A stretch of DNA of 64,000 nt from Callorhinus ursinus (GCF_003265705.1 NW_020312788.1:6494553-6558552), one strand, 5' to 3'; shown: positions 1 through 11,829, numbered from the stretch's first letter. Numbers and translations: made by a program. Notes: generated by a model from the sequence alone, not told the origin.

Positions 1-17
1 TATGTCAGATTCCTTTA

Positions 18-204
18 CTTATTTATTTATTTAAAGATTTTGTTTATGTATTTGAGAGAGAGAGAACACATGAGGGGGAGGGTCAGAGGGAGAAGCAGAC
101 TCCCCGCTGAGCAGGGAGCCCAATGCAGGACTCCATACCGGGATTCCAGGACCATGACCTGAGCTGAAGGCAGTCGCTTAACCAACTGAGCCACCCAGTG
201 CCCC
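18..204 (-). mobile_element. Can-SINE (tRNA-derived SINE), minus
   Basis: Read on the minus strand this is a complete carnivore SINE: tRNA-like head with Pol III box-like motifs, CT-rich middle, AATAAA-type repeats and A-tail, seen here as a T-rich left end. An 11-bp perfect target-site duplication, agattccttta, lies at 7-17 and 205-215 and fixes both ends. It is non-autonomous and relies on L1 enzymes. Confidence 0.93.
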
Positions 205-983
205 AGATTCCTTTAAAATCAAGAGCAGAAGAGGTTTCCTGCCAGATGGGAATTCATATGTGATGGCACGATTCTGGAGGTGAGGGCCATGGTATGGCAG
301 ACTTGAAGGAAAAAATATTAGTGGGGCAACTGCAATTCAAGTACTAAATACTGTATTCTAAGAATCAAGTCTTGCGCTTTTTAGATATATAACAAATTAT
401 GAAAAAATAATAAATTCAAGAAATATGAAGTACATTTTCTTTGCTTAACTTAGGAAAACAAAAGCAAATGGACCTTTCTGTCTTGAAGAAATTAAAAGAT
501 AATTAAAAATTATCTGTCCACCAAATAGAATCTGGAAGTTAGACATGTCAGTTTGAAATATACTGAGCTCTAGGCTAAAATCAGGAGAAAATTCTACTTT
601 TAAATCTGCCATGATTTGCCGTGTGATCTTGGACAAGTCATTTAAACCTTTCTGGGCTAGAATACTTGTTATAGAATTAAGATAACATCTGTCTCTTCCA
701 GGTTTTGTTTTGTTTTTAGAATAAAGTGAAAAAAATATAATAACTATTTTGTGAAATATGATGTATGATAAAAGTATCAGTAGAAGGCCGATTTTTCTGT
801 GTTTGGTAGTCACTGAGGTATTTTGAAATAAAGTTGTTACTCTTGAAACATTAACACTGTAAGGATTAAATACACCTTTTAAAAAAATAAAATTCAGTAT
901 AAATGGAGATGCTTCTAAACTCTAAATACCTTGAAGTAATTAAAAAAGTTGCACAGAAATACAACTAATTAAATTTAAAATTT
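205..983. other. Mostly unassigned AT-rich sequence
   Basis: No gene or recognisable young repeat is seen apart from the MIR-like stretch at 555-695. A minus-strand open frame at 445-813 (122 codons) has no recognisable domain, signal or splice context and overlaps the MIR. It is treated as chance. Confidence 0.6.
555..695 (+). mobile_element. MIR fragment
   Basis: The stretch resembles the MIR core: gtgtgatcttggacaagtca followed by a cctttctgggct-type segment, the usual order in MIR (gtgaccttgggcaagttact, then cctcagtttcc). It is diverged and lacks clear ends. MIR is an ancient tRNA-derived SINE mobilised by L2. Confidence 0.6.
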
Positions 984-1182
984 GGGGGGCACCCGGGTGG
1001 CTCAGTCGTTAAGCGTCTGCCTTCAGCTCGGGTCATGATCCCAGGGTCCTGGGATCGAGCCCCGCATCGGGCTCCCTGCTCGGCAGGGAGCCTGCTTCTC
1101 CCTCTCCCACTCCCCCTGCTTGTGTTCCCTCTCTCACTATGTCTCTCTCTGTCAAATAAATAAATAAAATCTTAAAAAAAAT
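984..1182 (+). mobile_element. Can-SINE, plus
   Basis: A full-length plus-strand element: head ggggggcacccgggtggctc, B-box-like gggatcgagcccc, CT-rich segment, then caaataaataaataaaatct and an A-tail. The flanks aaatttaaaattt (971-983) and aaatttaaatttg (1183-1195) form a slightly decayed target-site duplication. The short minus-strand open frame across it is antisense SINE and not a gene. Confidence 0.92.
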
Positions 1183-1195
1183 AAATTTAAATTTG

Positions 1196-2211
1196 AAAAA
1201 AGTGAGGGGGGAGAGAAGCGGAAACAAGGATTAGGCAGCAAAGGAAAAATATCATGAGTAATAACATTTTAGAGCTGCAAAATATTTTTGTGTTATTTAA
1301 AAGCTGAGCTCATTAATATAAAAAGTGTATAAAAATAGATGAAGGCCTTTAAATTGAAAATATATTTTGACTATAAAATGCTTCAGATTACTTGACACGT
1401 GTGTTCACTGTAGACTTATATTTGACTTTGCATTTAATCTTTAAATTGTATCCAAATGGTACTAAATTAGATAGGACAACACAGTATGCTAAAACCTCAA
1501 AGACTGCTACAAATTATGCAAAAATGCAGAAAAATCAGCAAATGATTTTCTCTGATCAGAGAACGATTTTCTCAGGTTCTGAGGGTTTTTCTAGTCTAAC
1601 TTCCAGTGTGATTGGACAATCTCTTGCACAAGGGCCCTTGAGCACCAACCATCCAGGCTCTGCCTAGACACAGCCAGTTATGGGAGGCTCACTCTACCTT
1701 GTGACCATGTTTCTGTCACAATATTTGAGATCCACTCTTTGTAATCTGGATAATGGGTATCTACCAATGACAAGTTTGCTTCATACTAAAGCTTTTGGAA
1801 AATTAGAATAGTCTAGACTTTTTGGGAAGCAGTTACATTCAGGTACGTTTGAAAATCAGTGGTATTACATGGACATAGAGGTGTCAAATACAGTGAATCA
1901 TGGACATGGATCTGAATGTCTAGTAGCTCAGAGGTTATAAAGAGCAAGACTCAAACAGGTGTAATAAGGTCAACAGTAGAAGTATGAACATACTACAGAG
2001 GCAGCATAGGAGATTTAATAGGTTCAAAGGAGGTGTTTAATAAGAGGAGAGGCTTCACTGAGCAATGGATAACTGAAATGAATAGTGAGGAGGAAAGAAA
2101 TGTAAAGTTGAAGAAAAACCCCACGCCTAGGTACTGAGGTCCGAATAATATAATATGGGGAAATTGCAAGACAGGGGCCAAATTAAATGCCCCCTCCTCC
2201 TTTATTTTTAT
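1196..2211. other. Unassigned intergenic or intronic sequence
   Basis: About 1 kb with no recognised repeat or gene. The 91-codon open frame at 1392-1667 lacks any recognisable domain and is not bounded by convincing splice sites. Confidence 0.5.
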
Positions 2212-2700
2212 GATTGATTTTCTCAACAGCTTTATTGAGATATATTTGATATACAAAAAAAACCCTGCATCATATTTAATGTTTAAAGTTTAATGAGTTC
2301 AGGCATATGCATACACCTATTCAAACATCGCCACAATCAAGATAATAAACAGCATCACCTGCAAAATTCCCTCGTGCCACTTGTTTTTTTTCACTTTTGT
2401 TTTTGTAGTAAGGACACTTAACGTGAGATCTACTCTTGAATTTTTAAGCGCATATGGCAGTATTGTTAATATAGGCATTTTGTTGTCTGGCAGGTTTCTA
2501 GAACTTTTTCATCTTGTGTAACTGAGACTTTCCACCATTCTATTGTCTGCTCCCATGGGTTTGACTATATTAGCTACCTCACATCAGTGGAAACATGAGG
2601 TATTTGTCCGTTTGTGACTGGCTTGTTTGACTTAGCACAGTGTGCTCCAGCTTCCTTTATGCTTCTGCATGTAAACATAACTCATCTCTGGTTGTTGAAT
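2212..2700 (-). mobile_element. Old L1 (L1M) 3' region, minus
   Basis: The antisense L1M 3' signature is visible: tttattgagatatatttgat at the left end, then acacctattcaaacatcgcc and cacaatcaagataataaaca. The element is diverged, non-coding and older than the carnivore SINEs. Boundaries are approximate. Confidence 0.75.
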
Positions 2701-2714
2701 TCTGTCTCATTGAA

Positions 2715-4440
2715 TGACTTCTTAATCCATTCTTCAAATAAATATTGGGTGTCCCCCATGTTATAAGCACCGTTGTAAGTGCTAAGCAGAGAGGAATGAA
2801 CAAAACTGGTGCAAATCTCAGCTCTTACGAAACTGACATTCTAGTGGGGCACGGTAGGCAATGAACAAGACAAATAAATGAGATATATAGAATGTTGATG
2901 ATTAAATGCTAAAGAAACCATGTAAAGGAAAGGGAGACAGGAAATCTGGGGGAATAGGAAAGGTGTTATAAAATTAGATAAGGTGGTCAAATAAGTCTCA
3001 CCAAGAAAAGGAAACAGATAGTGAGCAATTTGGGCCTTTTGGGATTATGTCACAGAGAAGAAATGGGAGATGTCTGGAGGGCAAAGTATTCCTGGTGTGT
3101 TCAAGGAACAAGAGGAAGACAGTGTGGTGAAGTGGAATTAGCAAGGAGGAGATTAGAATGAGATCAGAGAAAAAATGGTAGCTTTTTATGTTACTGCAAT
3201 AAGTTTGAGCTCTTACTTTGGAAAGCCCCTGGAGGATTTTGAGGAGAGGAATGACATGAGTGACTTATTACAGGGTCATTTTGGCTGCTCTACTGAGAAT
3301 AGACCAAAGCTGGCCATGGACAAAAGGAAGGAGGCCAGGTGGGTTATTATTATTATTATTATTGTTGTTGTTTTGTTTTGTTTTCAGGGAGGGGATGTTG
3401 CTACTACAGATATTGGTGGCTCAGACGAGGACGACAGCAAAGGAAGTGGTGAAAATCACTTCCCTTCTGAATAATTTTGAAAGTAGAACAGGCAGGATTA
3501 GCTGAAGGATTAGATGCAGACTAGGAGAGAAAGTCATGGGTGACTTTAGGACTTTGGGCCTGAGCAACTGAAAGAATGGTTGCCATTACCTAAATGGGGA
3601 AGAGGAGCAAGTTAAGGAGAAAATATTAGGAGTAAAAATTTTAGAAACCAAGTGAATATTCAAGAAAAAATGTTAACAAGACAGTTGGACTTATAAGTCT
3701 GGAGTTCTGGGAAAAGATATGGGCCAGAAATACAACTTCGAGAGTCAATAGCAAATGGGAGATACTATTTAAAACCTACCACCTGGATGAATTATCAAGA
3801 GAATGAGTGTAGATAGAATTTAGAAGTGATCCAAGGATTGAGCCCAGGAAACTTCAGCATTTCGAGGTTGGAGAGGTGATGTGCAACCAGCAAAGGAGAG
3901 TGAGGAGTGGTCAGAGAATGGAGGAAAAAGTGGTGTGAGTAGTTTCCTTGAAAACCTAGTGGAGACTGTGTCCAAAAAGGAGAGGGGACACAATTCTTTC
4001 AAATGTTGCTCATGGCTCAAGACTAACCATTAAACTGAGCAACCTAAAAGTCATTAGAGCTCTTGACAAGAGGGGAAGAGGGGCGTTAGTGGAGTGATGG
4101 GAAGGCAAAGTTTAATTAGAATGAGTTTGGGAGACAATAGAAGATCACTTGGGGGCAGTGAATCTAAACAGTTATTTTCCCCCATGAGATCTTCTAGGAA
4201 AGAAAAGAGAGAAATGGGGATGGTAAATGAGATGAAAATGAGTCAATTTTTTTTGAAGATGGAAAAAACTTGTGTGAATGGGAATGGGCTGATAGAAAAA
4301 GAAAAAAAATAGTTCCCTAGGAGAGAGATGGGGAAATTGCCAGAGCAATATTTTTCTGTAGGCACGAGGGGACAGACTCAAATGGACAAAGAAGTAGAGG
4401 GGGTGGTCATGTTAGGAGACAATTTTCATGTGTTTCTCAC
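2715..4440 (-). mobile_element. L2 LINE remnant, minus
   Basis: The antisense L2 tail starts near 2733 (caaataaatattgggtgtcc). It continues in consensus order through ctgacattctagtggggcac, aggtgttataaaattagata, gatttt gagcaggggaatgacatg-like sequence, gccattacctaaatggggaa and ccaaggattgagcccaggaa. That run corresponds to the 3'UTR and the reverse-transcriptase region of the CR1-clade ORF2. At about 1.7 kb it is unusually long for such an old element, but many indels destroy the frame. Open frames inside it at 3175-3505 and 3820-4381 are accidental. Confidence 0.75.
3340..3382 (+). repeat. (TTA)n/(TTG)n/(TTTTG)n microsatellite
   Basis: A compound simple repeat of TTA units running into TTG and then TTTTG units, inside the L2 remnant. 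It contributes the runs of I, V and L seen in two overlapping short open frames. Confidence 0.85.
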
Positions 4441-4726
4441 ATTTCTGTGTGCCTTGTTAGCAAAGTCACTTACTACCTCTTTGTTCTGGACTATCTTTTC
4501 AAGGACGTTTATTTGGCCAATAGCCTTGGACATTAGAGATAGAATCTATCTCCCTCTAGAGAGAAGATGGGTTTGCTTCTGTCCAGTACAATGAAGATAA
4601 TGTCTCATCCCATTATAAAATATTTGGGTTTCCTAAACTCAGATTTCCTCTTCTGTAATGCAACCCACTGCATGGGCAGATGTCACTTGGTCCTCATAAC
4701 ATTGCTTGTGGGAATTGAGGAACAGT

Positions 4727-5640
4727 ATTAGTTTGAGTTTTCCAGAGAAACAGAACCAAAGAGATTTTGTATATAGATATGTAAAGATTTACTATAAGAA
4801 ATCGGCACATGTGGTTGATGGAGGTTGAGAAGTTCAAAATCTTCAATTAGCAAGCCAGAGACACAGGAGAATTACATATAGTTCTATTCTGAGTCTGAAG
4901 ACCTGAAGACCAGAAGAGCTGATGGTGTAGGTTCCAGTCTAAGCCTGAATCTGAAGGTGGAAGACCAATGTCCACCCTCAAAGTTAGGCAGAGAGAGAAA
5001 ATTCTTTCTTACTCAGCCTTTTTATTCTATTCAGGTGTTCAATGGATTGGCTAAAGCCCACCCACTTTGGGGAGGGCATTCTTCCCCACCCTCCGCCCCC
5101 CTGGGGTGGGGGGAGGGCATTCTGCTTTAGTCAGTTTATGGATTCAAACTTTAATCTCATAGAGGAATGCTTTCACAGATTCACCCAGAAACAATACATA
5201 ACCAAATATCTGGTGTCAGTTCAGGCTGTTATAAGAGAATACCATAGACTGTCTGGCTTAAACAACAAATACTAATTTCTGACAGTTCTGGAGGCTGAAA
5301 GTCTGAGATTAGTGTGCAAGGATAGTCAAATTCTTGGAGAACCCTCTTCCTGGTTTTGTCTGCACATGGTCTTCCTGGGTAGGTACAGAGAGGGGTGTGT
5401 GTGGTATGTGGGGAAATCCTGTATCTCTTTGTCTTTTTATAAGTGCATTAATTCCGTCATGAGGACCTCCGCACTAATGATCTGATCTAACCCTGATTAG
5501 CTCCCAAAGGTCCCACATCTAAATACTGCTACAATGGGAGTTAGGGCTTCCACATATGCATTTTGGGGGGACACAAACATCCATCCATAGCACCTGGACA
5601 CCCCATGGCCCAGCCAGGTTGACACATGAAATCACAACAC
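4727..5640 (-). mobile_element. MLT1-type MaLR LTR, split by an MST LTR
   Basis: The antisense MLT1 terminus is clear: tccagagaaacagaacca near 4741 and, on the far side of the insertion, ccatggcccagccaggttgacacatg (quoted in part: ccaggttgacacatg) at 5614-5628. Internal landmarks such as tcagcctttttattctattcaggtg-like sequence and ggattggctaaagcccaccc sit in order. The LTR is interrupted at 5214-5592 by a second LTR. It is an ancient endogenous retroviral LTR with no coding capacity. Confidence 0.8.
5214..5592 (-). mobile_element. MST-type MaLR LTR nested in MLT1
   Basis: An antisense MST-like LTR runs from ttcaggctgttataagag through ggcttaaacaacaaatac, cagttctggaggctgaaagt and gttagggcttccacatatgc to ggggggacacaaacatccat. 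It is bounded by the near-identical 5-bp sequences tctgg (5209-5213) and cctgg (5593-5597), the size expected of a MaLR duplication. The MLT1 consensus resumes directly after it. It is a solo LTR with TGT...GCA-like ends. Confidence 0.82.
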
Positions 5641-5869
5641 AGGGACCATTGCAGAAAAATGACCATACTCTTACTACTGTGATTTCTGTAATAAACAATT
5701 CTTTGTGTCCAACCCAGGACTCTCATAACTTTTGGTATCACCCATGAAACTGTGGCAAACTAACTTTTCAGGTTGAAAGTAGAGTATTATCTCACACCTT
5801 TTGTAAATCTTGATCGGCTACAGCTAGGAACTTGGGCCATTCTCCATGTTAACAGAAGGGTAGATGGGG

Positions 5870-6370
5870 TTGATGGGCTTGGATACATATAGGTGGCTGG
5901 GATGGCTCAATGAAATTGAAAGCAAAGTCATAGTGAGGATGGAAGAGAAAGCATTGATGTTTGAAAAGAGAAAACTTTGTAAAATAGTTGTTGAGGAGAG
6001 TGGAGAATGGGAACAGACAAGAGAAATATAATCCTGGGTGGTATTAAGGGCTACTTGCTCGTGAATTTAAAGTGAGACTAGATAGCATGGCCATGACTAG
6101 TGTAGCTACTGTCATGTTTCGATTCAGGCATAGGTTTGGATGTAGAGGGTGGAAGCTGAGTCAAGAAAGCCAGGGGGAGGCAAGAGAGCTAAGAGCTTAT
6201 GCAAGAGAATGATTGTAAGGACTTAAGTCGTGGAATTTAAACTGGCGAAGGAAAGTAGTGAGGGCACCAGGGGGGTGTGGGGGCAGTGGAAGGCGGTAGG
6301 ATCGAGGGGGCATAGATCTCATTCTCAGAGCAATCAAAAGACTTTGGACTTGTGGTACTAGAGAAAGTGA
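5870..6370 (-). mobile_element. Probable second segment of L2, minus
   Basis: The text resembles more 5' L2 ORF2 sequence in antisense: gtggaagctgagtcaagaaa, gcaagagaatgattgtaagg, then ggggggtgtgggggcagtgg and catagatctcattctcag. Position and orientation fit the same L2 as 2715-4440, separated by the LTR insertions. Divergence is high. Confidence 0.5.
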
Positions 6371-6540
6371 GCTGAAAAGATTATTCTGGTTATCATATTA
6401 GCTTTCCTCCCAGCATGTGTCATCTAAATTCTGCTACTTTATTCACATCTTGATTCTTTCTAAGTACTTTGCTCAAGTCAAGATAGTATTTACTCCATAC
6501 TCTTAATGTCGGAGTGACATTATTAGAAAGACAAATCAAG

Positions 6541-6753
6541 GGGCGCCTGGGTGGCTCAGTCGTTGGGCGTCTGCCTTCGGCTCAGGTCATGATCCCAGGG
6601 TGCTGGGATCGAACCCCGCATCGGGCTCCCTGCTCGGCTGGGAGCCTGTTTCTCCCGCTCCCCCTGCTTTGTTCCCTCTCTAGCTGTCTCTCTCTCTGTC
6701 AAATAAATCAATAAAATCTTTTAAAAAAATAATAAAAAAATAAATAAAAATAA
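6541..6753 (+). mobile_element. Can-SINE, plus, with exact TSD
   Basis: Complete head ggggcgcctgggtggctcag, A-box-like tggctcagtcg, B-box-like gggatcgaaccccgc, CT-rich stretch and a long impure A/T tail. The perfect 14-bp duplication aaagacaaatcaag at 6527-6540 and 6754-6767 fixes the insertion. Low decay of the duplication indicates a fairly recent insertion. Confidence 0.96.
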
Positions 6754-6767
6754 AAAGACAAATCAAG

Positions 6768-9638
6768 TCAGTTGTGCTGGTTATTTTTACAAAAGTAATC
6801 CTTGGTTCCTAATGATCACTACATGCTTTTCATTATATTTACATTTCTTTTCAAATGTTGACAAAATCTCTCTTTTAGAATGTTCCTGATTATTGATATT
6901 AGCCTCGCAGATCTATTATGTATAGAATTTATATCCTCCAGATCGATGGCTTCCAAATGTTTTTGATAGTGCACCCCTTGCAGTAAAATATTTTTATGAC
7001 TCTGAATCCAAATAAATGTTTAATTGGACATAAATTATGTTCTTATATTAAAATATAATGTAATCAAATACAAATATAACTATATTATAAAACTTGGCCA
7101 ATTATAGGGATTGAAAAAGAATGAAGTTGAATGCAACTTTATTTACTTATTTACCTCCTTTTTCTTTTAGTGTGAAAGTTTTTTCTCATTTAACTTTAAT
7201 AATTATATTATAGCCAACCTTAATACTGTTAATTATAATAGTTTAGGAATGGTAACCTGATTGTATTAGATCTGATGAGATTATCATTGACTTTTTAACT
7301 CATAAATGGCTGATAAGAAATTTGCCCAAGGGGGAAGAGAAAACTTAGCATTGCCATTTTCTAATTGTTCAGCTGTGTTAGTAGAATTGCCTTTGATCTG
7401 TGGCTCCTTTGCAACAAACAGTCTTTCTAAATTTCTTGTTCATTTTGTGAGGGTGAAGTTTCACTTCATTTTGTGAGGGTGAATTTCATCAAAACTGATC
7501 AATGTAATCTGTAAATCTGCTTAACTATTGCAATTAAACTGCAATAGTTCAACTATGAGCAAAGGCCACCTGTCTTATTGACCTCCCACTGTTCCATCAG
7601 GATGTCTTGATAAACCATACAGCACGTTTGATGGTCTCACATTTGAGCTTAGTGAGGTTGGCCTTGCCAATCTGTATGTTAAACAATACTACAGCTTCAT
7701 ATCTTTCTTACTTCTAGGCTAAAAAAATATAAAGAAAAATTCCAATATTTTATTTTCACCTCAGTGAATTGTCTTAATTTTTCCCTTCTGAAGAGACTAC
7801 TGTCTTTGTCTGAGAGATCCATGAGAGAATAGATTGTTTCGTTTTTACTGTTCTATTTGCCACAGCGATCATAAAAACCAGTATGTATATGTGGATTCAT
7901 GAATGAATAAATCCATAAACTCCCCTTGATTAAAAAATTAGGAACCTCCTTGTTTCTAATATTTTGATACATCTTTGTATTTTATGATTTTTTATGTATT
8001 TCTCACAGTAGTTTTAAAGTCACATTTACTTGTCATCTTCCTGAGATAGATTATGGTTAATCTCATCCTATATAGCACTTACTTTGAAAATTTATGGTTA
8101 AACCCATTTTTAAATGTTATCTTATGTGTGATGGCTGGCCACCCTTGTGCTGTTTTTTCTTTTCCCCATATGTTCTAACATTTTTCTTTTAATGTTTTCA
8201 GCATATATATGAAATAATTTAACATAATATATGCTAAAAATCAAGTTCCGTAGCTATAAGTTCATGTCAGTTTGCTCATATTGACTTTCAGAAACAAGGT
8301 TAGGTACGTGTTGTTGTTTTTGTTTTTATTTTTACTGATTTGCCTAAATCTGACACCACTCCGAAACTCTAGAACTATCTAAAAAGTGGATAGCCATGAG
8401 CTGACATCCTCCTGGCACTACTTTTTCTTCATAGGAAAGAATTTAATTGACATAAAGAACACATGATGAATACTTATTCTGTAAATGGTATATGGATATT
8501 GAAATTCCTCATGTTCCTGAAACTTCATTCCTTAGTGTGTGTCCCTCACTTCATTCATATTTGTGAAAAAGGTGAGGATTCGTAACTTCCTTACTCCCTT
8601 TACTGTGGTTTTTATCCACCCCCCTTTAATACCTGCATACAACTTTGAAGTCTTTTTTTAACTGAATGTATTTGTTGTCTTAGATTAACTTTGAAGTCTG
8701 TCCTTCAGTTATTAAAATTTTAATAGAGAAGGAAGGAAATAAAACTGAGGATGTTTTTAGGTGATTCCAACTTTTCTTCTTTCCTCATGCTATTGTGTTT
8801 TTCTTCCTTCTTCTTCTGTTAAAGGAATGACTTGTTACCACCATCATTCTTCCTTCACAATCACCCTACAGACTCTTTCAAAATTATTTTCTATTATATA
8901 ATGTCTCTGTGTTCCCTGCTGATGACAACTAGAGGCTTGTCTGTCAGCATATACAGGGCAAATGTAGCAGTATCTTTCCCTAATACTTTTACTATGTCTA
9001 AAGAAAAAATAAATTTCCCTTTAGTTTGTCAGAAACTCTTTTATTCTGACAAAAGTACAACTTAGATTTCAAAGGAATTTCTAATTCAACACCTCTAGTC
9101 ATCTCAAATTTCTTCTTTCATACAGTGGTTCAGTGATGGCAGGAGAACTTGGAGGCAGACTTTTTGGATGGATCCATTTGAGAATTCCTGCTCTTTATGT
9201 CCATATGTGGTCATTCAAGTCTCAGGAAGTTTCTTTAATTTAAAATGTATTTAAACTACTTCTCTACTCCCAACCAAGTACATTTGTTTAACAAATTGTA
9301 CATCTTTTCACTGAGATTAAGAAAAAAAGGGAAAATGAGGATGAATTTTTAAAACTTGTGTTTTCATTTTAATTTATTGAGGTGTTAGGATTGCCAAATC
9401 TATATCCAAAAGGAATTAATTAATTTGTAATAATAACAGAAGGTTAGTCTGGACTATTACTTTTAAAAATAAAATTTAGTGTTTAGTTTTTGATTATAGT
9501 AGTAATACACATTGATTATATTTGGGAAATATAGAAGAGGAAAATCTCTATATCTATCACTAGATATAGTCCTGATAGAATTTTTCTATGTTTTTAAAAA
9601 GTTTATATAGCATGAGAAAGTTGAGTTTAATTTTTGAT
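6768..9638. other. Unresolved AT-rich stretch
   Basis: Nearly 2.9 kb without a gene or a repeat I can name. Around 6950-7020 the phrase cttccaaatgtttttgatag followed by gcaccccttgcagtaaaata is reminiscent of a hAT-type DNA transposon end, but this is not firm. A short tandem duplication lies at 7441-7490. Confidence 0.45.
7441..7490 (+). repeat. Two-copy short tandem duplication
   Basis: Two adjacent copies of a 24-26 bp unit beginning cattttgtgagggtgaa occupy 7441-7466 and 7467-7490. They differ by a few bases near the 3' side. It looks like a local replication-slippage duplication. Confidence 0.85.
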
Positions 9639-9652
9639 ACCTTTTCTCACTT

Positions 9653-9867
9653 TTTTTTTAAAGATTTTATTTATTTATTTGAGAGAAGGAGCAGGAAGTG
9701 GGGGGGCGTTGCAGCACAGAGAGGAAGAAGCAGAGGGAGAAGCAGACTCTGCTGAGCAGGGCAACAGGACATGGAGCTCAATCCCAAGATCCCAGGACCC
9801 CAGGATCCCAGAATCATGATCTGAGCTGAAGGCAGAAGCTTAACCAACTGAGCCACCCAGGCGTCCC
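9653..9867 (-). mobile_element. Can-SINE, minus
   Basis: Antisense SINE with T-tail, aaagattttatttatttatt, purine-rich middle and the inverted head ending gccacccaggcgtccc. The target-site duplication accttttctcactt is at 9639-9652 and 9871-9884. The body has a small internal deletion and substitutions compared with the other copies. Confidence 0.93.
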
Positions 9868-9884
9868 AACACCTTTTCTCACTT

Positions 9885-10740
9885 CTTTAGAGGTTGCTGG
9901 TTTGTTTAGGTTTGTGTTCTTAGATAGATTTTAGTAGTTTTTTAAATCTTCTTAGGAACTCATCTTTTTTATTGAAAATGTCATATTTTTATTTATTGCT
10001 ATAACTGTAGTTAATTTTATTTTTTTAAATTTTATTATATTATGTTAATCACCATACATTACACCGTTAGTTTTTGATGTAGTGTTTCATGATTCATTGT
10101 TTGCGTATAACACCCAGTGCTCCATTCAGTACGTGCCCTCTTTAATACCCATCACTGCGCTAACCCATCCCCCACCCCCCTCCCCTCTAGAACCCTCAGT
10201 TTGTTTCTCAGAGTCCATAGTCTCTCATGGTTCATCTCCCCCTCCGATTCCCCCCCCTTCATTTATCCCTTCCTACTATCTTCTTTTTTTTAACATATAA
10301 TGTATTATTTGTTTCAGAGGTACAGGTCTGTGATTCAACAGTCTTACACGATTCACAGCACTCACCGTAGCACATACCCTCCCCAATGTCTATCATTGAT
10401 TTTTACTTGGAATATTTTTCTTTTATTTACATGTTATTTGCATATGTAAGATATTCAATGTCAAGTTTTCTTTTTTCAAATGTATTAGTTTCTGCTTTAT
10501 TATATGACCTTTTTTGTTTATTGTTAAATTAAGTTTATTTTGTTCCTCAACCTCCCACCCCAAGCTATTAAATTAAATCCTAAGTTCATGGAGTTTTATT
10601 CTTCCTTATTAAATAATGAGAGCATCTTAGGGTCATTAATTCTCTCTAACCACAGATTTGACTGCTTCCTCTAAGTTTTGTAATGTAGCATTTCTGATGT
10701 TGTTATTTCGTGTATAGTCTGTAATAGCAGTGGTGTTTTC
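9885..10740 (-). mobile_element. Old L1 ORF2 remnant, minus, interrupted
   Basis: The flanks of the younger L1 tail at 10017-10395 read as antisense L1 ORF2-like sequence: gattttagtagttttttaaa before it, and cacagatttgactgcttcct then gtaatgtagcatttctgatg after it. These correspond to the region where L1 consensus reads gctgcatcccatacattttg. No intact frame is left. Confidence 0.5.
10017..10395 (-). mobile_element. Carnivore L1 3'UTR tail, minus
   Basis: Antisense copy of the same 3'UTR seen in sense at 52440-53159: tgttaatcaccatacattac, catgattcattgtttgcgta, acacccagtgctccattcag, the C-rich tract near 10171-10189, then ataatgtattatttgtttca. It is a severely 5'-truncated insertion of a carnivore-lineage L1. 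Confidence 0.88.
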
Positions 10741-11219
10741 TTCTGTCTAGACCAGATTTCTATAAGGATCCTAGTGTCAGCACTTCCTAATCACCAACGT
10801 GCTACTCTCTTAAGAAGCTATCGTACCACTGAGTGAAGTAGTCAGAACTACAGTACCATCTCCCTCTAAGGAGGGCCATTTTCCTCAATGACTGTGCTTC
10901 CCACAATTCTTCACAGCATAGGAAACACAGACCATGATAATACAATAATACAGCTCAATGGGGTAAACAGTTGAGAAGCTTCCAGTCGTAATGTCTAGTT
11001 TAGGAGGTTTAGGGCCCCGGCCCTGCTCAGCTGCCCTCAGAGCAGCTAAGAGACCAGGATTCCTGGTATAGCCGAAACCTATTCTTGGTACATCAGTTGG
11101 GAATTTCTACTCTGAGAGACTGTCAAGACCACTTTCATCAGGCTTTCTATAATCCTTTACTTCAGGACGTGCCCAATGTCAGAAGTCCAAGCCTCCACAC
11201 CTCTTATCCACTTTTTTAA
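10741..11219. other. Unassigned sequence
   Basis: No gene or named repeat recognised. The stretch has moderate GC content around 10990-11060, including ggccccggccctgctcagct, unlike the AT-rich L1 on either side. Confidence 0.5.
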
Positions 11220-11720
11220 AAAAATTATTGCACTTTAATTTACATACAGTAAAATTCTTCCATTTTAGTGTACAGTTTCATGAGATTTGACAAACACCTA
11301 CATTCATGTAGCAGTGCCCCCATTGCAATCAAGATTTGGGACAATTTTATCACTCCAAGAAATTCCCTTGTATCCTGTCATCTGTCCTCCCTCACTCCAG
11401 ACCCTAAGCAACTACTGGTCTGTTTTCTGGATCCTGTAATTTTGCCTTTCCAGAATATCATATACATGGAATCAGACATTGTGCATTCTTTTGCATCTGG
11501 CATCTTCCACTTAGCATAATGCATTTGAGAGACATTCATGTTGCCACATGTATCAATCAATAATTTTTCCCTTTCTCCTTATGGCTGGTAGTGTTCCATT
11601 ATACGGATATATCTCATGCAATGGCCAGCTGAAGGACCATGAGTTGTTTCTGAGTTTTAGTAATTAGGAATAAGGCTGCTGTAAAGATTTGTGAGTGAAC
11701 ATAATTTTCATTTCTCTTTG
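11220..11720 (-). mobile_element. Old L1 3' region, minus
   Basis: Antisense L1M pattern: gcactttaatttacatacag, tgcaatcaagatttgggaca, gcatctggcatcttccactt, then cataatgcatttgagagaca and gtgttccattatacggatat. A diverged, untranslatable relic. Confidence 0.72.
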
Positions 11721-11829
11721 CACAGAAAAGAGTGCTGCTACCTAATTAACAATGATTCCTATATAGCCATGAATATTGTATGAACACAAATTCATTCTAA
11801 AATGGACTTTCACCAAAGCACAGAAACCC

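Noticed and set aside
3175..3505. Overlapping 99- and 81-codon frames with acidic C-terminus
   Set aside because: They lie in an L2 relic and run through a TTA/TTG microsatellite.
6541..6620. tRNA gene suggested by A- and B-box-like motifs
   Set aside because: These are the tRNA-derived heads of Can-SINEs. The cloverleaf is not preserved and the element continues into CT-rich and AATAAA segments.
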